Shown one piece after another: positions 24,261 through 32,231 of a DNA stretch of 63,319 nucleotides (position 1 is the first letter of the stretch; every line of letters begins with the position of its first letter). Source of the DNA: a virus. Both the position numbers and the translations under genes were made by a program. Under the pieces are notes generated by a model that was given only the letters and a program-made list of their open reading frames with translations, was not told the origin of the DNA and ran no database searches. The stretch covers positions 1-63,319 of the IMG/VR virus record IMGVR_UViG_3300031232_000004; one strand, given 5' to 3'.

Positions 24261-25366
24261 TCTTCTTCTACAACAGGCCGTAAAGGGCTATCCACCTTAT
24301 GTCCGATAGACTCTTCCCTAGCCATTACACCTTGGATAACCATACTACAGAGATCGGGCCGGGCTGCTAGTGCATCTAAACAAGCGGCTTTACCATTGAA
24401 AGAATTGTCGCCAATCTTATACTGGTTCGCTTCTCGAAGAATAACCTCCCAATTATAACCAATTTGGAAGACTTCTTCATGTGTATTTACAATACCAAGT
24501 CTCTTATCGAATGTAAAAGACGCGGCCCGGTTTTCTGGCCCCATAGTATTACCAGACATCCACACTTTAATATGGTGGGCCAAGGTTTCACCATCGTCAG
24601 AGAGATCCTTCCTAGTCTCGTCCAACAGAGATCTACCAAGAAGGTCTTTTTTAGAGTCCTTAGTTTGATCTCGTTCAACGTTTACGATGAATTCACAGTT
24701 ATGAAAAACAGCATTACAAGCCTTGGGCTTTTTCTTATTCCCACGCATCTGCTCGATTCGATCAAATTCATCCTTTGCGTGAGTGATATAGATAACCCCA
24801 ATACGATTAGTTCTAATCATATTTTTAATTTTTTTAAAACCGACTTCCATCGTAACGGCCCAGTCCCCCATCTGGTGACCGTCCACGCTCTCTTGAACAG
24901 CTTCCCGACGCCCCATAATGTCGGCAATTGAATCCACTATGATTAAACAAACCTTACACCCCTCTTGAATAATAGCTGCAATTTCTTTTGTAATTACATC
25001 AAAAATTCCACTCGCAAGGTTAGTCCGAATGACATGGAACCTCTTTAGATCGATCCCATACTGTTTGGCCGATTCTTCATTTAATTGTCCTTCATCCCTC
25101 ATCTCGGTATCGAACTTAATAACATGGGCTTCAGGATCCGCTTGCATTAACTGACCTGCATAGTCATACGATAGGATAGATTTTCCAGACTTCTTTTCCC
25201 CCCACAACAACATACTATAACCACGTGGGAAGCCGTGGGTACGACCAAAGATAAAATTAAGGCCCGGAGATTTGCTTCGAAGGAGGTTGGAGGGTTGCCA
25301 TGGATCGAACCGTTCAGTTACATACCCACCAATCTTACGAAACATTTTTGCATAATCATTTCCCAT
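24257..25366 (-). CDS. RecA/UvsX-like recombinase
   Basis: 369 residues. Walker A GEKKSGKSIL near residue 56, a VIKFDTEM segment, Walker B CLIIVDSIADI, and GVIYITHAKDEF match RecA-fold strand-exchange proteins. The sequence is closer to phage UvsX-like recombinases than to host RecA. It should drive recombination-dependent replication with the gp32-like SSB and the candidate mediator just upstream. The C-terminal tail is acidic (VVEEE). Confidence 0.88.
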   Translation of the reverse strand: MGNDYAKMFRKIGGYVTERFDPWQPSNLLRSKSPGLNFIFGRTHGFPRGYSMLLWGEKKSGKSILSYDYAGQLMQADPEAHVIKFDTEMRDEGQLNEESAKQYGIDLKRFHVIRTNLASGIFDVITKEIAAIIQEGCKVCLIIVDSIADIMGRREAVQESVDGHQMGDWAVTMEVGFKKIKNMIRTNRIGVIYITHAKDEFDRIEQMRGNKKKPKACNAVFHNCEFIVNVERDQTKDSKKDLLGRSLLDETRKDLSDDGETLAHHIKVWMSGNTMGPENRAASFTFDKRLGIVNTHEEVFQIGYNWEVILREANQYKIGDNSFNGKAACLDALAARPDLCSMVIQGVMAREESIGHKVDSPLRPVVEEE

Positions 25367-25367
25367 A

Positions 25368-25637
25368 TTATAGAACCTTCTTGGAGAGTCTAAGGGACGA
25401 GGTAAATTCCACTGGATTCTTAACTACTACTTCGGCTACAACGTACTTATTAATATCGTCTACCTCTGATTCCCCTAGGAACAGCTTCATAGCTTCAATA
25501 TCGTCTACAGCAAAAAGAAATACAACGTTTTGGCTTTGCATATTAAGTTTAACAGTAGTTGATGGGCAAGGGGGTTCTAGTTCACATTCGTCAAAGTGTT
25601 CTTTATATAGGATGGCGTATAGTTTTTCTTTTTTCAT
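25368..25637 (-). CDS. Small hypothetical protein in recombination cluster
   Basis: 89 residues, no recognised motif. It starts MKKEKLYAILYKEHFDE and has a mixed strand/helix pattern with an acidic middle (DDIEAM). It lies between the candidate UvsY and RecA genes with 1-2 nt gaps, so it is co-translated with recombination proteins and may be an accessory factor. Confidence 0.55.
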   Translation of the reverse strand: MKKEKLYAILYKEHFDECELEPPCPSTTVKLNMQSQNVVFLFAVDDIEAMKLFLGESEVDDINKYVVAEVVVKNPVEFTSSLRLSKKVL

Positions 25638-25639
25638 TT

Positions 25640-26239
25640 TTATTCATATTCTTTCGGAAGTTTATATTCTGTCGGTATGTCTTTGCTATTTGGCCCTTGG
25701 AATGGTTGAGGCCTGTTTGCATCCCCATAATGGGGGGAAGCTATCCAGTTGGATGATACTAACTTACGTACAGCGGAATGTTGATCTCTAAAAGCGTTGG
25801 TCTTACCCCTGATTAGGTCCAAGGCCGCATCTATTTTATCAAGGCGATCTTTAGTGTCTATGACTTCTGGGTCAACCTCTACTAAAGCTTTTCTTAAATC
25901 GGCCGACCCTTTAGAGTGTCCCATCTCTAATAGCTTGGCATCATTACAGTCTAATATTGCCCTAGACCTAGCCCTTTCGTGTTCGTTTTTAGCCTTAGCT
26001 TTTTCAAAGGACAATTGGGTAGCTATTTTATTTAAATCTAACCACCCCCGATTCAAGGCCGATAATAGTTCTGGGGCAGAACTAGGATTAACAAAGGATA
26101 CATCAGCCAACCTGGATTCATGCCTAGCTATCTGACTCAGGTTGACTGATGTAAATCCCGTGCCGTCGCCCTTTGGGATCCTCACTAAATGATCCTGAGT
26201 AATGGGATCTTGTTCCACTACTAATTCTTGGGACGACAT
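25640..26239 (-). CDS. Possible recombination mediator (UvsY-like)
   Basis: 199 residues, largely helical and charged (ATQLSFEKAKAKNEHERARS, KDRLDKIDAALDLIRGKTNA). The KI-AAL-LI-GK-NAFRDQHSAVRKLVSS segment recalls the helical UvsY fold that loads UvsX onto SSB-coated DNA. Support comes mainly from position: it lies exactly between the SSB and RecA/UvsX genes. Sequence similarity is not secure, so this is a hypothesis. Confidence 0.4.
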   Translation of the reverse strand: MSSQELVVEQDPITQDHLVRIPKGDGTGFTSVNLSQIARHESRLADVSFVNPSSAPELLSALNRGWLDLNKIATQLSFEKAKAKNEHERARSRAILDCNDAKLLEMGHSKGSADLRKALVEVDPEVIDTKDRLDKIDAALDLIRGKTNAFRDQHSAVRKLVSSNWIASPHYGDANRPQPFQGPNSKDIPTEYKLPKEYE

Positions 26240-26248
26240 ATTCCTCCT

Positions 26249-27391
26249 TTATGCGAAGATAGAATCAATATCGTCGTCAGTGGCGGGAGTTTCTACAACT
26301 GGCGCAGGAGCGGGGGCTTGCTTCGTCTCGGCCTTAGGCGCTGGGGTAGGAGCGGGGGCGGGGGCTGGCTTGGATTCAACCTTAGCCTCAACCTTAGTCT
26401 CTGGCGTAGGGGCTGGCTTGGCCGGTTCATCTGCTCCGAATGGATCGTCTGGTTCAGGAGCCAAATCGTTCTTAGGTTTAGCTGGGCGCAATAGCTTATC
26501 CACTTCAACCGGATCAGCTACACCATTCCCGGCTCGGTCTAGGGCAACAAGCTTTTCCAACACCTCGTCAGAATACACTTGCTTGTTCTTAATACTAGCC
26601 AGAGTACCGAAGACAGTTTCAATTTCCTTCAAGCCAGCATCGGTAAGGGTATTAAATTGGGGTTGAAAATCTGGACCTAGGAACAATTCGGCGTGATCCT
26701 TGGTCTCACGGCCAAAACCAACCCGCCAAGCCTTGATATAAGGTGCTTTACGGCCAGCCAATTGGATAGGGATAGTAGTGCCGGGATAGTTCTTCTTAGC
26801 CGTTTCACGGAATAGATCGGTTTCAGCGCGCTGGTTCCAAATAGCCTTATATAGATTTGCTCCGATTTGGAACAACCCATACTTACCATCCAGAGTTTTG
26901 ACCCGAAGATAAGCCTTGTTGTTACAATTATGATCGTCTAGCCAACCAAGCTTATCCTTACGCTTTTCCTTGATCTTCTCCTTAGCCTCGTTGATCTTAT
27001 TCTTGTCTGTGATGCCCTTTTCCCGAGCCTTGGCATACATCGCGTCTAGCTCCTTCTTTTCAGCCTCGATATCAGGAGCTAGTTCCTTCTTCTTTTCGTT
27101 CATGTAACGGCAGATTGGGCATTCCTTAACCATCTTACCATAGGACCAGACAGAGTTACAGACGATGGGCCGATGGGCAGGCTTGTCGTTCTTGCTAACA
27201 CCCTTCCATCCAAAGTGGGTAGCCCAATACGCTCCAGGCTCGGGACCAGTACCAGGGGAGTTAGGTAGGATACAGACGATATTTTCTACACCTGGTTTTT
27301 GCTTGATAAAGGAGTATTTTTCTCCAGTGCCAGAGTCATTATTTTGATATTCAGCGGGGAGTTCGTATTCATTGAAAATTTCTTGAGTCAT
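26249..27391 (-). CDS. Single-stranded DNA-binding protein (T4 gp32-like)
   Basis: 380 residues. An OB-type core is suggested by the ENIVCILPNS strand, aromatic residues, and a Cys pair (C-P-I-C near residue 92) expected for a zinc site. A lysine-rich helix follows (~105-150). Residues ~290-365 are an Ala/Pro/Glu/Lys low-complexity linker, and the end (TDDDIDSIFA) is the acidic tip by which phage SSBs contact partner proteins. The RBS is AAAGGT. The long A/C-rich leader (27392-27571) fits autogenous translational control as in T4 gene 32. Confidence 0.82.
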   Translation of the reverse strand: MTQEIFNEYELPAEYQNNDSGTGEKYSFIKQKPGVENIVCILPNSPGTGPEPGAYWATHFGWKGVSKNDKPAHRPIVCNSVWSYGKMVKECPICRYMNEKKKELAPDIEAEKKELDAMYAKAREKGITDKNKINEAKEKIKEKRKDKLGWLDDHNCNNKAYLRVKTLDGKYGLFQIGANLYKAIWNQRAETDLFRETAKKNYPGTTIPIQLAGRKAPYIKAWRVGFGRETKDHAELFLGPDFQPQFNTLTDAGLKEIETVFGTLASIKNKQVYSDEVLEKLVALDRAGNGVADPVEVDKLLRPAKPKNDLAPEPDDPFGADEPAKPAPTPETKVEAKVESKPAPAPAPTPAPKAETKQAPAPAPVVETPATDDDIDSIFA

Positions 27392-27571
27392 GTGTTTTAC
27401 CTTTGTTTGTTTGTAGTGTTTTGTGTTTTTTGGGTTTTTGTAATGGTTTTAAAAGTTGTTATAAAAGTGTTTTATAAAAAGCCTCCTCGCTATTAAGATA
27501 TCAAAAAGCTAAGGCCGTTAGTAACGACCTCGATACTCTTTCTACACATGGTAGACGAGCTAGACAAAAGA
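27392..27571 (-). promoter_or_regulatory. A/C-rich, unstructured leader of the SSB gene
   Basis: The ~75 nt before the ATG are almost free of G on the mRNA strand, with repeated AACA/AAAC motifs, ending in AAAGG. TATAAA/TATAAC-like boxes lie at its start, but no good -35 is seen. No gene of credible length fits here. It could be an SSB-binding operator for autoregulation. Confidence 0.4.
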
Positions 27572-28363
27572 TTAGGTCCCCTTCCTAAAAAGGGCCACGA
27601 TATTCCCCTGGGTAGGTTCCCAGTTTGAAGGAAACTTATAGTTGATAGAATCGCTAAACAAGGGCCGGAGTTCGGCACAATCCTGTAAAGTTGAATTCAA
27701 GACGATTACCGGCAAGGTCTTCCCATAGAGCCCTCGATCCAGGACGTTCTTCAGGACGGCCTTACGGATATACTTATAATTAAAGCTTTCCCCGGTCGTG
27801 AAGATAGATCCCCGAATATGATCTACTAGATCATTAAAGGTAGGACACAAAACATCCTTCATTATAGGGGCCTTAGGATTACTAATCAGTTCCAATTCAT
27901 TACCAAGATGCCGAAGCTCGGTAACAAGCATGGCATATTGCTGGGTTCCAAACTCTCGCTGTACACCAAAGCTTGGCTCGATGTTCTTTGCAATGTCCGA
28001 GTACATCTTTCGAGCGTCGATAACGATCCCCCCACTCTTTTCAACATACAAGGCGGTACTAGCTACGGCCTGGCCATCTCCACCCGCAAAGATACCCTTC
28101 AAACGTGTCGGAATAGTGGCATGTTCTAGCTCTTTAACCAGAAGTTCAAGCTCTTCCTTGGCTGAAGCTATACGGACCTCCCAACCGGGCCGCATACGTG
28201 CATCAATAGATTCAATAGAAGTATTTGCGATCTTATCAGTAGTGTTGATACGATCAAATAGTTCCTTCATAGGGTTCACTGGTTCTGCTTCAGTGGCCCC
28301 AATCGCTTCTTGTGTAGTAACTACTTCTGGAGTAACATCTTCGTCAGTGCTTTTTCGTTTCAT
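27572..28363 (-). CDS. Hypothetical protein upstream of SSB
   Basis: 263 residues. An acidic, Thr/Glu-rich N-terminus (~1-40) precedes a helical domain, including an EELELLVKELEH coiled-coil stretch. No catalytic motif is recognised. The start overlaps the DnaE C-half stop by 4 nt. A replisome accessory role is plausible from position only. Confidence 0.55.
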   Translation of the reverse strand: MKRKSTDEDVTPEVVTTQEAIGATEAEPVNPMKELFDRINTTDKIANTSIESIDARMRPGWEVRIASAKEELELLVKELEHATIPTRLKGIFAGGDGQAVASTALYVEKSGGIVIDARKMYSDIAKNIEPSFGVQREFGTQQYAMLVTELRHLGNELELISNPKAPIMKDVLCPTFNDLVDHIRGSIFTTGESFNYKYIRKAVLKNVLDRGLYGKTLPVIVLNSTLQDCAELRPLFSDSINYKFPSNWEPTQGNIVALFRKGT

Positions 28364-30987
28364 TGTTCTTCCTTGCTTACTGGACCTGATATAACCTCGA
28401 TCTGATTAATACTAAAATTCCACCCCGGAGATCTAGTTAAGATTGCCACTACTACCGATCCTTTTTCAATGGCCTTAACAGAAGGTTCCATTGTTCCATC
28501 TTTCTGAGGCCATTTTACCACATCGCAGCTAAAACCGCAAGCATCAAGATGGAATACACGCATCTGCTTAGTCTTATTCTGATATGCCTTATCTTCAATA
28601 TCCACGACGTAGGCCAGTACACATACCCGGTATCCGTTATCGGGAACATAGTCGGTTTCAGATAACTCTTCAAACTGGACACCGCTAATAACAACGGCCT
28701 TTGTTGAGAACTCTTCGTTAGTTTTAAAATTGGTATAGGAATAGTTGTAATATAAAGATTCTTCTTCTTTAGTGATTTTAGAGTGTTGAACAAGCCCACG
28801 GAAATCAATACTGTAAACAGGTAAAGTTTTTTTAATTAGCTGGTAGCGCTCTAGTTCATTGGGGGACTTATATTTAGTTTTTGTGATAGATACCTTTCCC
28901 CCGGCCTTTTTACAGGCCGCTTTCAGTGCCTTTATATAAAAATCCATGATTTCTGGGATAGTATATTTGATATCGAACAGGGGGTCTAGGAGCCCGGCCG
29001 CAGCCAAGGTGTAAATAGTCCCTACAGTAATAGCTGACTTTCCCCACACATTGTTTTCAGCCGTTGCGATCCGGTGTTTTACAATCCCATCGGCTAAATC
29101 TTGAATATTACTATAGGGGGCATATTTACATAGTTGTACGTGGGCTGCTTCTCCAATACCATGTAAGAGTGACAAAGGGGCTTTGATCTTAGCCCCGGAA
29201 ATAGTAAAGTTATTCACCGGTTCTTTTAGGTTAGGGAGTTCAGTAAAGATGCCGCAATAGGGCCAGAACTTGGTGGGGATTTCAGTTTTCTTAGCGTTTT
29301 GGAGCACACCACACCACCACTCCAGGTTATAGTGGTGTTTCAGGTAGGCGCATGCGTAAGAGATAAAGGAATAGGCCGTTGCATGTGAACAATTGTGGGC
29401 AACAGCCCCATTCTCAAGGAGAAAATTATGGGTCTTGGGTATTTCCATATCCCAAACGGGCTGGATACAAAGGCTTCTTACATTAACTATTTTTTGTTGG
29501 ATCGAACAACCGTTTTTTTTCCTAATTTCTATATCGCCCTTGAAGATTAATTCTTTTAATTCAATCCACTCTTCATCATACAAAAATCTATGGTCTTCAG
29601 TAGCTACATCTTTACTCCCATCAAATAATTCCACCTCAAAAACTTCCTTACGACCCATCTCTTTTACCCACAGAGGATGGACATAAATAATACTACCGTC
29701 TTCTTGTAGAGTAGCTACAAGATCTTTTACGGTTACTTCTTTTATAGGAACATTGCCTCGAAGGGTTTTAATCTTTTGATCTTCATAGAGGCAGTTGAAA
29801 CCGTAGGCCGCCCAACTCACCAAAGAGGCCCATACCCCTTGGGCCTTTTCTTTACCAATCTTGGCCCCGGCCCGTTCCATAAAGAACTTATAGGCCGCGT
29901 CTACCTTTTCCTTTTTCTTTTTGGCTACATTGCCTCGAAACTCCTCCGCTTCCCCTCCTGTACACCCGGTAAGCTCCTGGTAAACCCTTTGTAGGGATTC
30001 TTGGAAGATCAAAATACCTTGGGTTTCTGGGACTAGTTCTTCTAGGATAGGTAGAATATCGGGGCTCTTGGGAAGCCCTTGAAGGCGTTTGGCGTATTCC
30101 ACTAAGGCATTATGTGTCCCCAACCCTTCCCCGTCCTGTACAATGTAATCAAGCGGCCCCGGCCGGTCTAGGGCTGTAAATTCGGCCATAGCCTGGATGC
30201 TGTTAATACCCGGGGTTCCGTCTGGCCGTGTAAAGTCAAAATACTTAAGCCATTTTTTGGCCGATGCAGTATTGAACTGAAAAACTGTTTCTGTAATACT
30301 TTTACTTACATCTTGGAATACGGCGGGATCTTCTGGTAGGAGCCAAATATTTTTGATGCCTTGTTTGGTGGGGATTTCATCAAATGAAGACGTAGCCCTT
30401 TCATCCGGAGTCATATACCGTTCTCTAATCAGCCCCATACACGATTGAATATCGTTGATTTGATTGACTACTAGGAAGTCCATCTTAAGCCCACCAATAG
30501 CCTCGATATCAGGCCCGGTAAAGTCTGTGACCTTCCCGTCCTTAGTGGTGACAATTGGTGTGAAATCACCTACTGAACGATTAGATATTAGGAAGGCGCA
30601 AGCGTGTTTCCCCTTACTTCTAGGTAGAGATATGGCCATCTTTACCACGTCCCACTGCTTGGGGTATTTTTTGATAAACTCTTTTAAAGCTACATCTGTT
30701 TCGATAGATCCTTGGTGGAAGCCCTCGTCGTTCTCCCATCCTAGGATAAATTCAAGGTCATTCGCCCCTTGTGGGGCTACAGACATTTTCTTTGTTAAGG
30801 CGGCTACTTCTGGGGGGACGGCCCCAAACATGGCCCGGGTAACATCTAGGATGGCTGACTTAAGCTTTAGCGTTCCCACGGTAGATATCTGGGCATAATG
30901 CCCACTATACCTTTCCTCTAACCATCCTGGGAAGTATTTGGGGATGGTTCCCTCCTGAGACGATCTAGTGATTTTTGTAAACTTCAA
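28360..30987 (-). CDS. DNA polymerase III alpha-like, C-terminal half, with cis mini-intein
   Basis: 875 residues before splicing, ~741 after. Residues ~21-55 (GWLEERYSGHYAQISTVGTL and following) continue the DnaE palm directly after the PDID catalytic motif carried by the separate N-half gene. The third catalytic Asp should lie in this half; ALDRPGPLDYI and the AAYGFN/CSHATAYS helix-hairpin region follow. It has no beta-binding or tau-binding extension that I can recognise beyond the final ~200 residues. The gene starts with its own ATG and has no C-intein sequence at its N-terminus. It overlaps the upstream ORF by 4 nt. The two halves must assemble non-covalently or be joined in some other way. 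Confidence 0.85.
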   Translation of the reverse strand: MKFTKITRSSQEGTIPKYFPGWLEERYSGHYAQISTVGTLKLKSAILDVTRAMFGAVPPEVAALTKKMSVAPQGANDLEFILGWENDEGFHQGSIETDVALKEFIKKYPKQWDVVKMAISLPRSKGKHACAFLISNRSVGDFTPIVTTKDGKVTDFTGPDIEAIGGLKMDFLVVNQINDIQSCMGLIRERYMTPDERATSSFDEIPTKQGIKNIWLLPEDPAVFQDVSKSITETVFQFNTASAKKWLKYFDFTRPDGTPGINSIQAMAEFTALDRPGPLDYIVQDGEGLGTHNALVEYAKRLQGLPKSPDILPILEELVPETQGILIFQESLQRVYQELTGCTGGEAEEFRGNVAKKKKEKVDAAYKFFMERAGAKIGKEKAQGVWASLVSWAAYGFNCLYEDQKIKTLRGNVPIKEVTVKDLVATLQEDGSIIYVHPLWVKEMGRKEVFEVELFDGSKDVATEDHRFLYDEEWIELKELIFKGDIEIRKKNGCSIQQKIVNVRSLCIQPVWDMEIPKTHNFLLENGAVAHNCSHATAYSFISYACAYLKHHYNLEWWCGVLQNAKKTEIPTKFWPYCGIFTELPNLKEPVNNFTISGAKIKAPLSLLHGIGEAAHVQLCKYAPYSNIQDLADGIVKHRIATAENNVWGKSAITVGTIYTLAAAGLLDPLFDIKYTIPEIMDFYIKALKAACKKAGGKVSITKTKYKSPNELERYQLIKKTLPVYSIDFRGLVQHSKITKEEESLYYNYSYTNFKTNEEFSTKAVVISGVQFEELSETDYVPDNGYRVCVLAYVVDIEDKAYQNKTKQMRVFHLDACGFSCDVVKWPQKDGTMEPSVKAIEKGSVVVAILTRSPGWNFSINQIEVISGPVSKEEQ
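29392..29793 (-). other. Mini-intein in the DnaE C-half
   Basis: 134 residues (protein residues 399-532). It begins with Cys (CLYEDQKIKTLRGNVPIKEV, block A) and has a block B-like DGSKDVATEDHRF. The C-terminal VWDMEIPKTHNFLLENG-AVAHN ends in His-Asn, and the next extein residue is Cys. There is no room for a homing endonuclease. The insertion splits AAYGFN/CSHATAYS, 3 residues downstream of the classic cyanobacterial split DnaE intein site (Y/CFNKSH). Confidence 0.9.
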
Positions 30988-31559
30988 TATTTAATTCCTT
31001 TTTGATCTAGGAGGCTTTTTAGATACCGATTTTGTTCCCCGAGGTAGGCCAGTTGCTTTTCCTGGGTTTGGTATTTTCTATATAGTTCCTGGCGAGTAGC
31101 ATACACCATTCTTAAGAATCTTTCCATACGAAATACTTCATATAATCTAGCGCGGGCTTCTTCTTGGGTAAGTTGGGCTATATATTCGGATTGGGATAGG
31201 CCGTCCGGGGGGTCGTATAACAATCCGGTATCATCGTTGGGGTTATAGAACTTAGCTTTAGGGAATCTCTTTCGGTATCGGGTGATAGGCATTCCCGAGG
31301 CACGGGCCATAAATTTCATATCTTCTATGCCCCAAGGCTTCTTCTTAGACCTTACCCAAAAATCCTCCAACATATCGATACCACATTCCCCTCCAAATTT
31401 ATTCAAGAGGAACTGGACGGCCTGGTTAGGCTGGAAGCATAGCCCCCGTTGCTTGTCGGACATGTCCAAGTATGTAGCATATAAGATACCGTCCTCTACA
31501 ATATAGGGACCTTTCTCGAAGTCGAGTTGGAGTTTTTTTATTTTATTGGGACGGGGCAT
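30984..31559 (-). CDS. Hypothetical protein between the two DnaE halves
   Basis: 191 residues from the ATG at 31559 (MPRPNKIKKL); an ATG at 31592 would add 11 residues and overlap the upstream gene. Basic, with long C-terminal helices (RMERFLRMVYATRQELYRK, then QNRYLKSLLDQ), so it may be coiled-coil. It overlaps the polymerase C-half by 4 nt, so the two are co-translated. It shows no homing-endonuclease or intein motif and may be a polymerase assembly or accessory factor. Confidence 0.6.
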   Translation of the reverse strand: MPRPNKIKKLQLDFEKGPYIVEDGILYATYLDMSDKQRGLCFQPNQAVQFLLNKFGGECGIDMLEDFWVRSKKKPWGIEDMKFMARASGMPITRYRKRFPKAKFYNPNDDTGLLYDPPDGLSQSEYIAQLTQEEARARLYEVFRMERFLRMVYATRQELYRKYQTQEKQLAYLGEQNRYLKSLLDQKGIKY

Positions 31560-31566
31560 TGTAAAC

Positions 31567-31788
31567 TTATAGACCTCTCGCGTCCTTTCCATTACATATA
31601 TGATTTACCAAACGCTTTAATATATTATCTAAAGCACTGTAATGATGCTGGATTTCAATCAAGTCATTAGCATCACACCCCTCGATGTCGGAATCTAGGT
31701 CAATACTATATTCTTCTAAGACCTTTAAGACCATCTGGAAGAGCTTTATCGGATCTTTTTCTTGTGGAGGGGTAGTCAGATCGATCAT
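31567..31788 (-). CDS. Small acidic helical protein
   Basis: 73 residues with RBS AAGGAG ~9 nt upstream. Predicted helices contain IKLFQMVLKVLEEYSIDLDSD and YSALDNILKRLVNHI. No motif recognised. One of four small genes that separate the polymerase halves. Confidence 0.55.
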   Translation of the reverse strand: MIDLTTPPQEKDPIKLFQMVLKVLEEYSIDLDSDIEGCDANDLIEIQHHYSALDNILKRLVNHICNGKDARGL

Positions 31789-31801
31789 AGTGGCACTCTC
31801 C

Positions 31802-31978
31802 TTAAATAAGCCTTTTCAAAATATAAGAAAAGATGAAAAATACCAAAAAGCCCCCGGCAAGTCCACTGTACCAAATACAAAAACTGTGAAAGCTTAATCC
31901 TAATCCAAGAAAGGTACACAACACGAGGAGAGAAAAGACAGCTACCCCAATAGTAGAATATCCAATAATTTTAAACAT
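31802..31978 (-). CDS. Small membrane protein, two TM helices
   Basis: 58 residues from the ATG at 31978 (MFKIIGYSTIG), chosen because AAGGAT lies just upstream and the start overlaps the preceding stop by 8 nt. Two hydrophobic helices separated by a short HSFCIWYSG turn, with a basic end. Function unknown. Confidence 0.5.
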   Translation of the reverse strand: MFKIIGYSTIGVAVFSLLVLCTFLGLGLSFHSFCIWYSGLAGGFLVFFIFSYILKRLI

Positions 31979-32207
31979 TAATATCCTTTCCATACAATTC
32001 TTCCCAAGTAAGACGCGCATCTAAACATTTTGAAATGATTTTAGAAACCTGATTCATAAGGGTGGTGACATTTCCACCAATAGGGGTAAGAACATATCCA
32101 AAGAGTTGGTAGGCGAGAGCCACCGATCTTTCATCTACCCCCGTCCTATTTACCGTTAATAGGTATTTTTGAGCACCTTTATAAACTTGGTACATATCTT
32201 CAGTCAT
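31971..32207 (-). CDS. Small hypothetical protein
   Basis: 78 residues, RBS-like AGGGGGTAGG directly before the ATG. Helical (VALAYQLFGYVL and LMNQVSKIISKCLDARLTWEE). It follows the polymerase N-half after 24 nt. No known family recognised. Confidence 0.5.
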   Translation of the reverse strand: MTEDMYQVYKGAQKYLLTVNRTGVDERSVALAYQLFGYVLTPIGGNVTTLMNQVSKIISKCLDARLTWEELYGKDINV

Positions 32208-32231
32208 CCTACCCCCTTCCCTTTCCTTATA

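Noticed and set aside
24464-24931. 155-codon rightward frame opposite the RecA gene
   Set aside because: Antisense shadow of a clear RecA/UvsX gene without RBS or domain.
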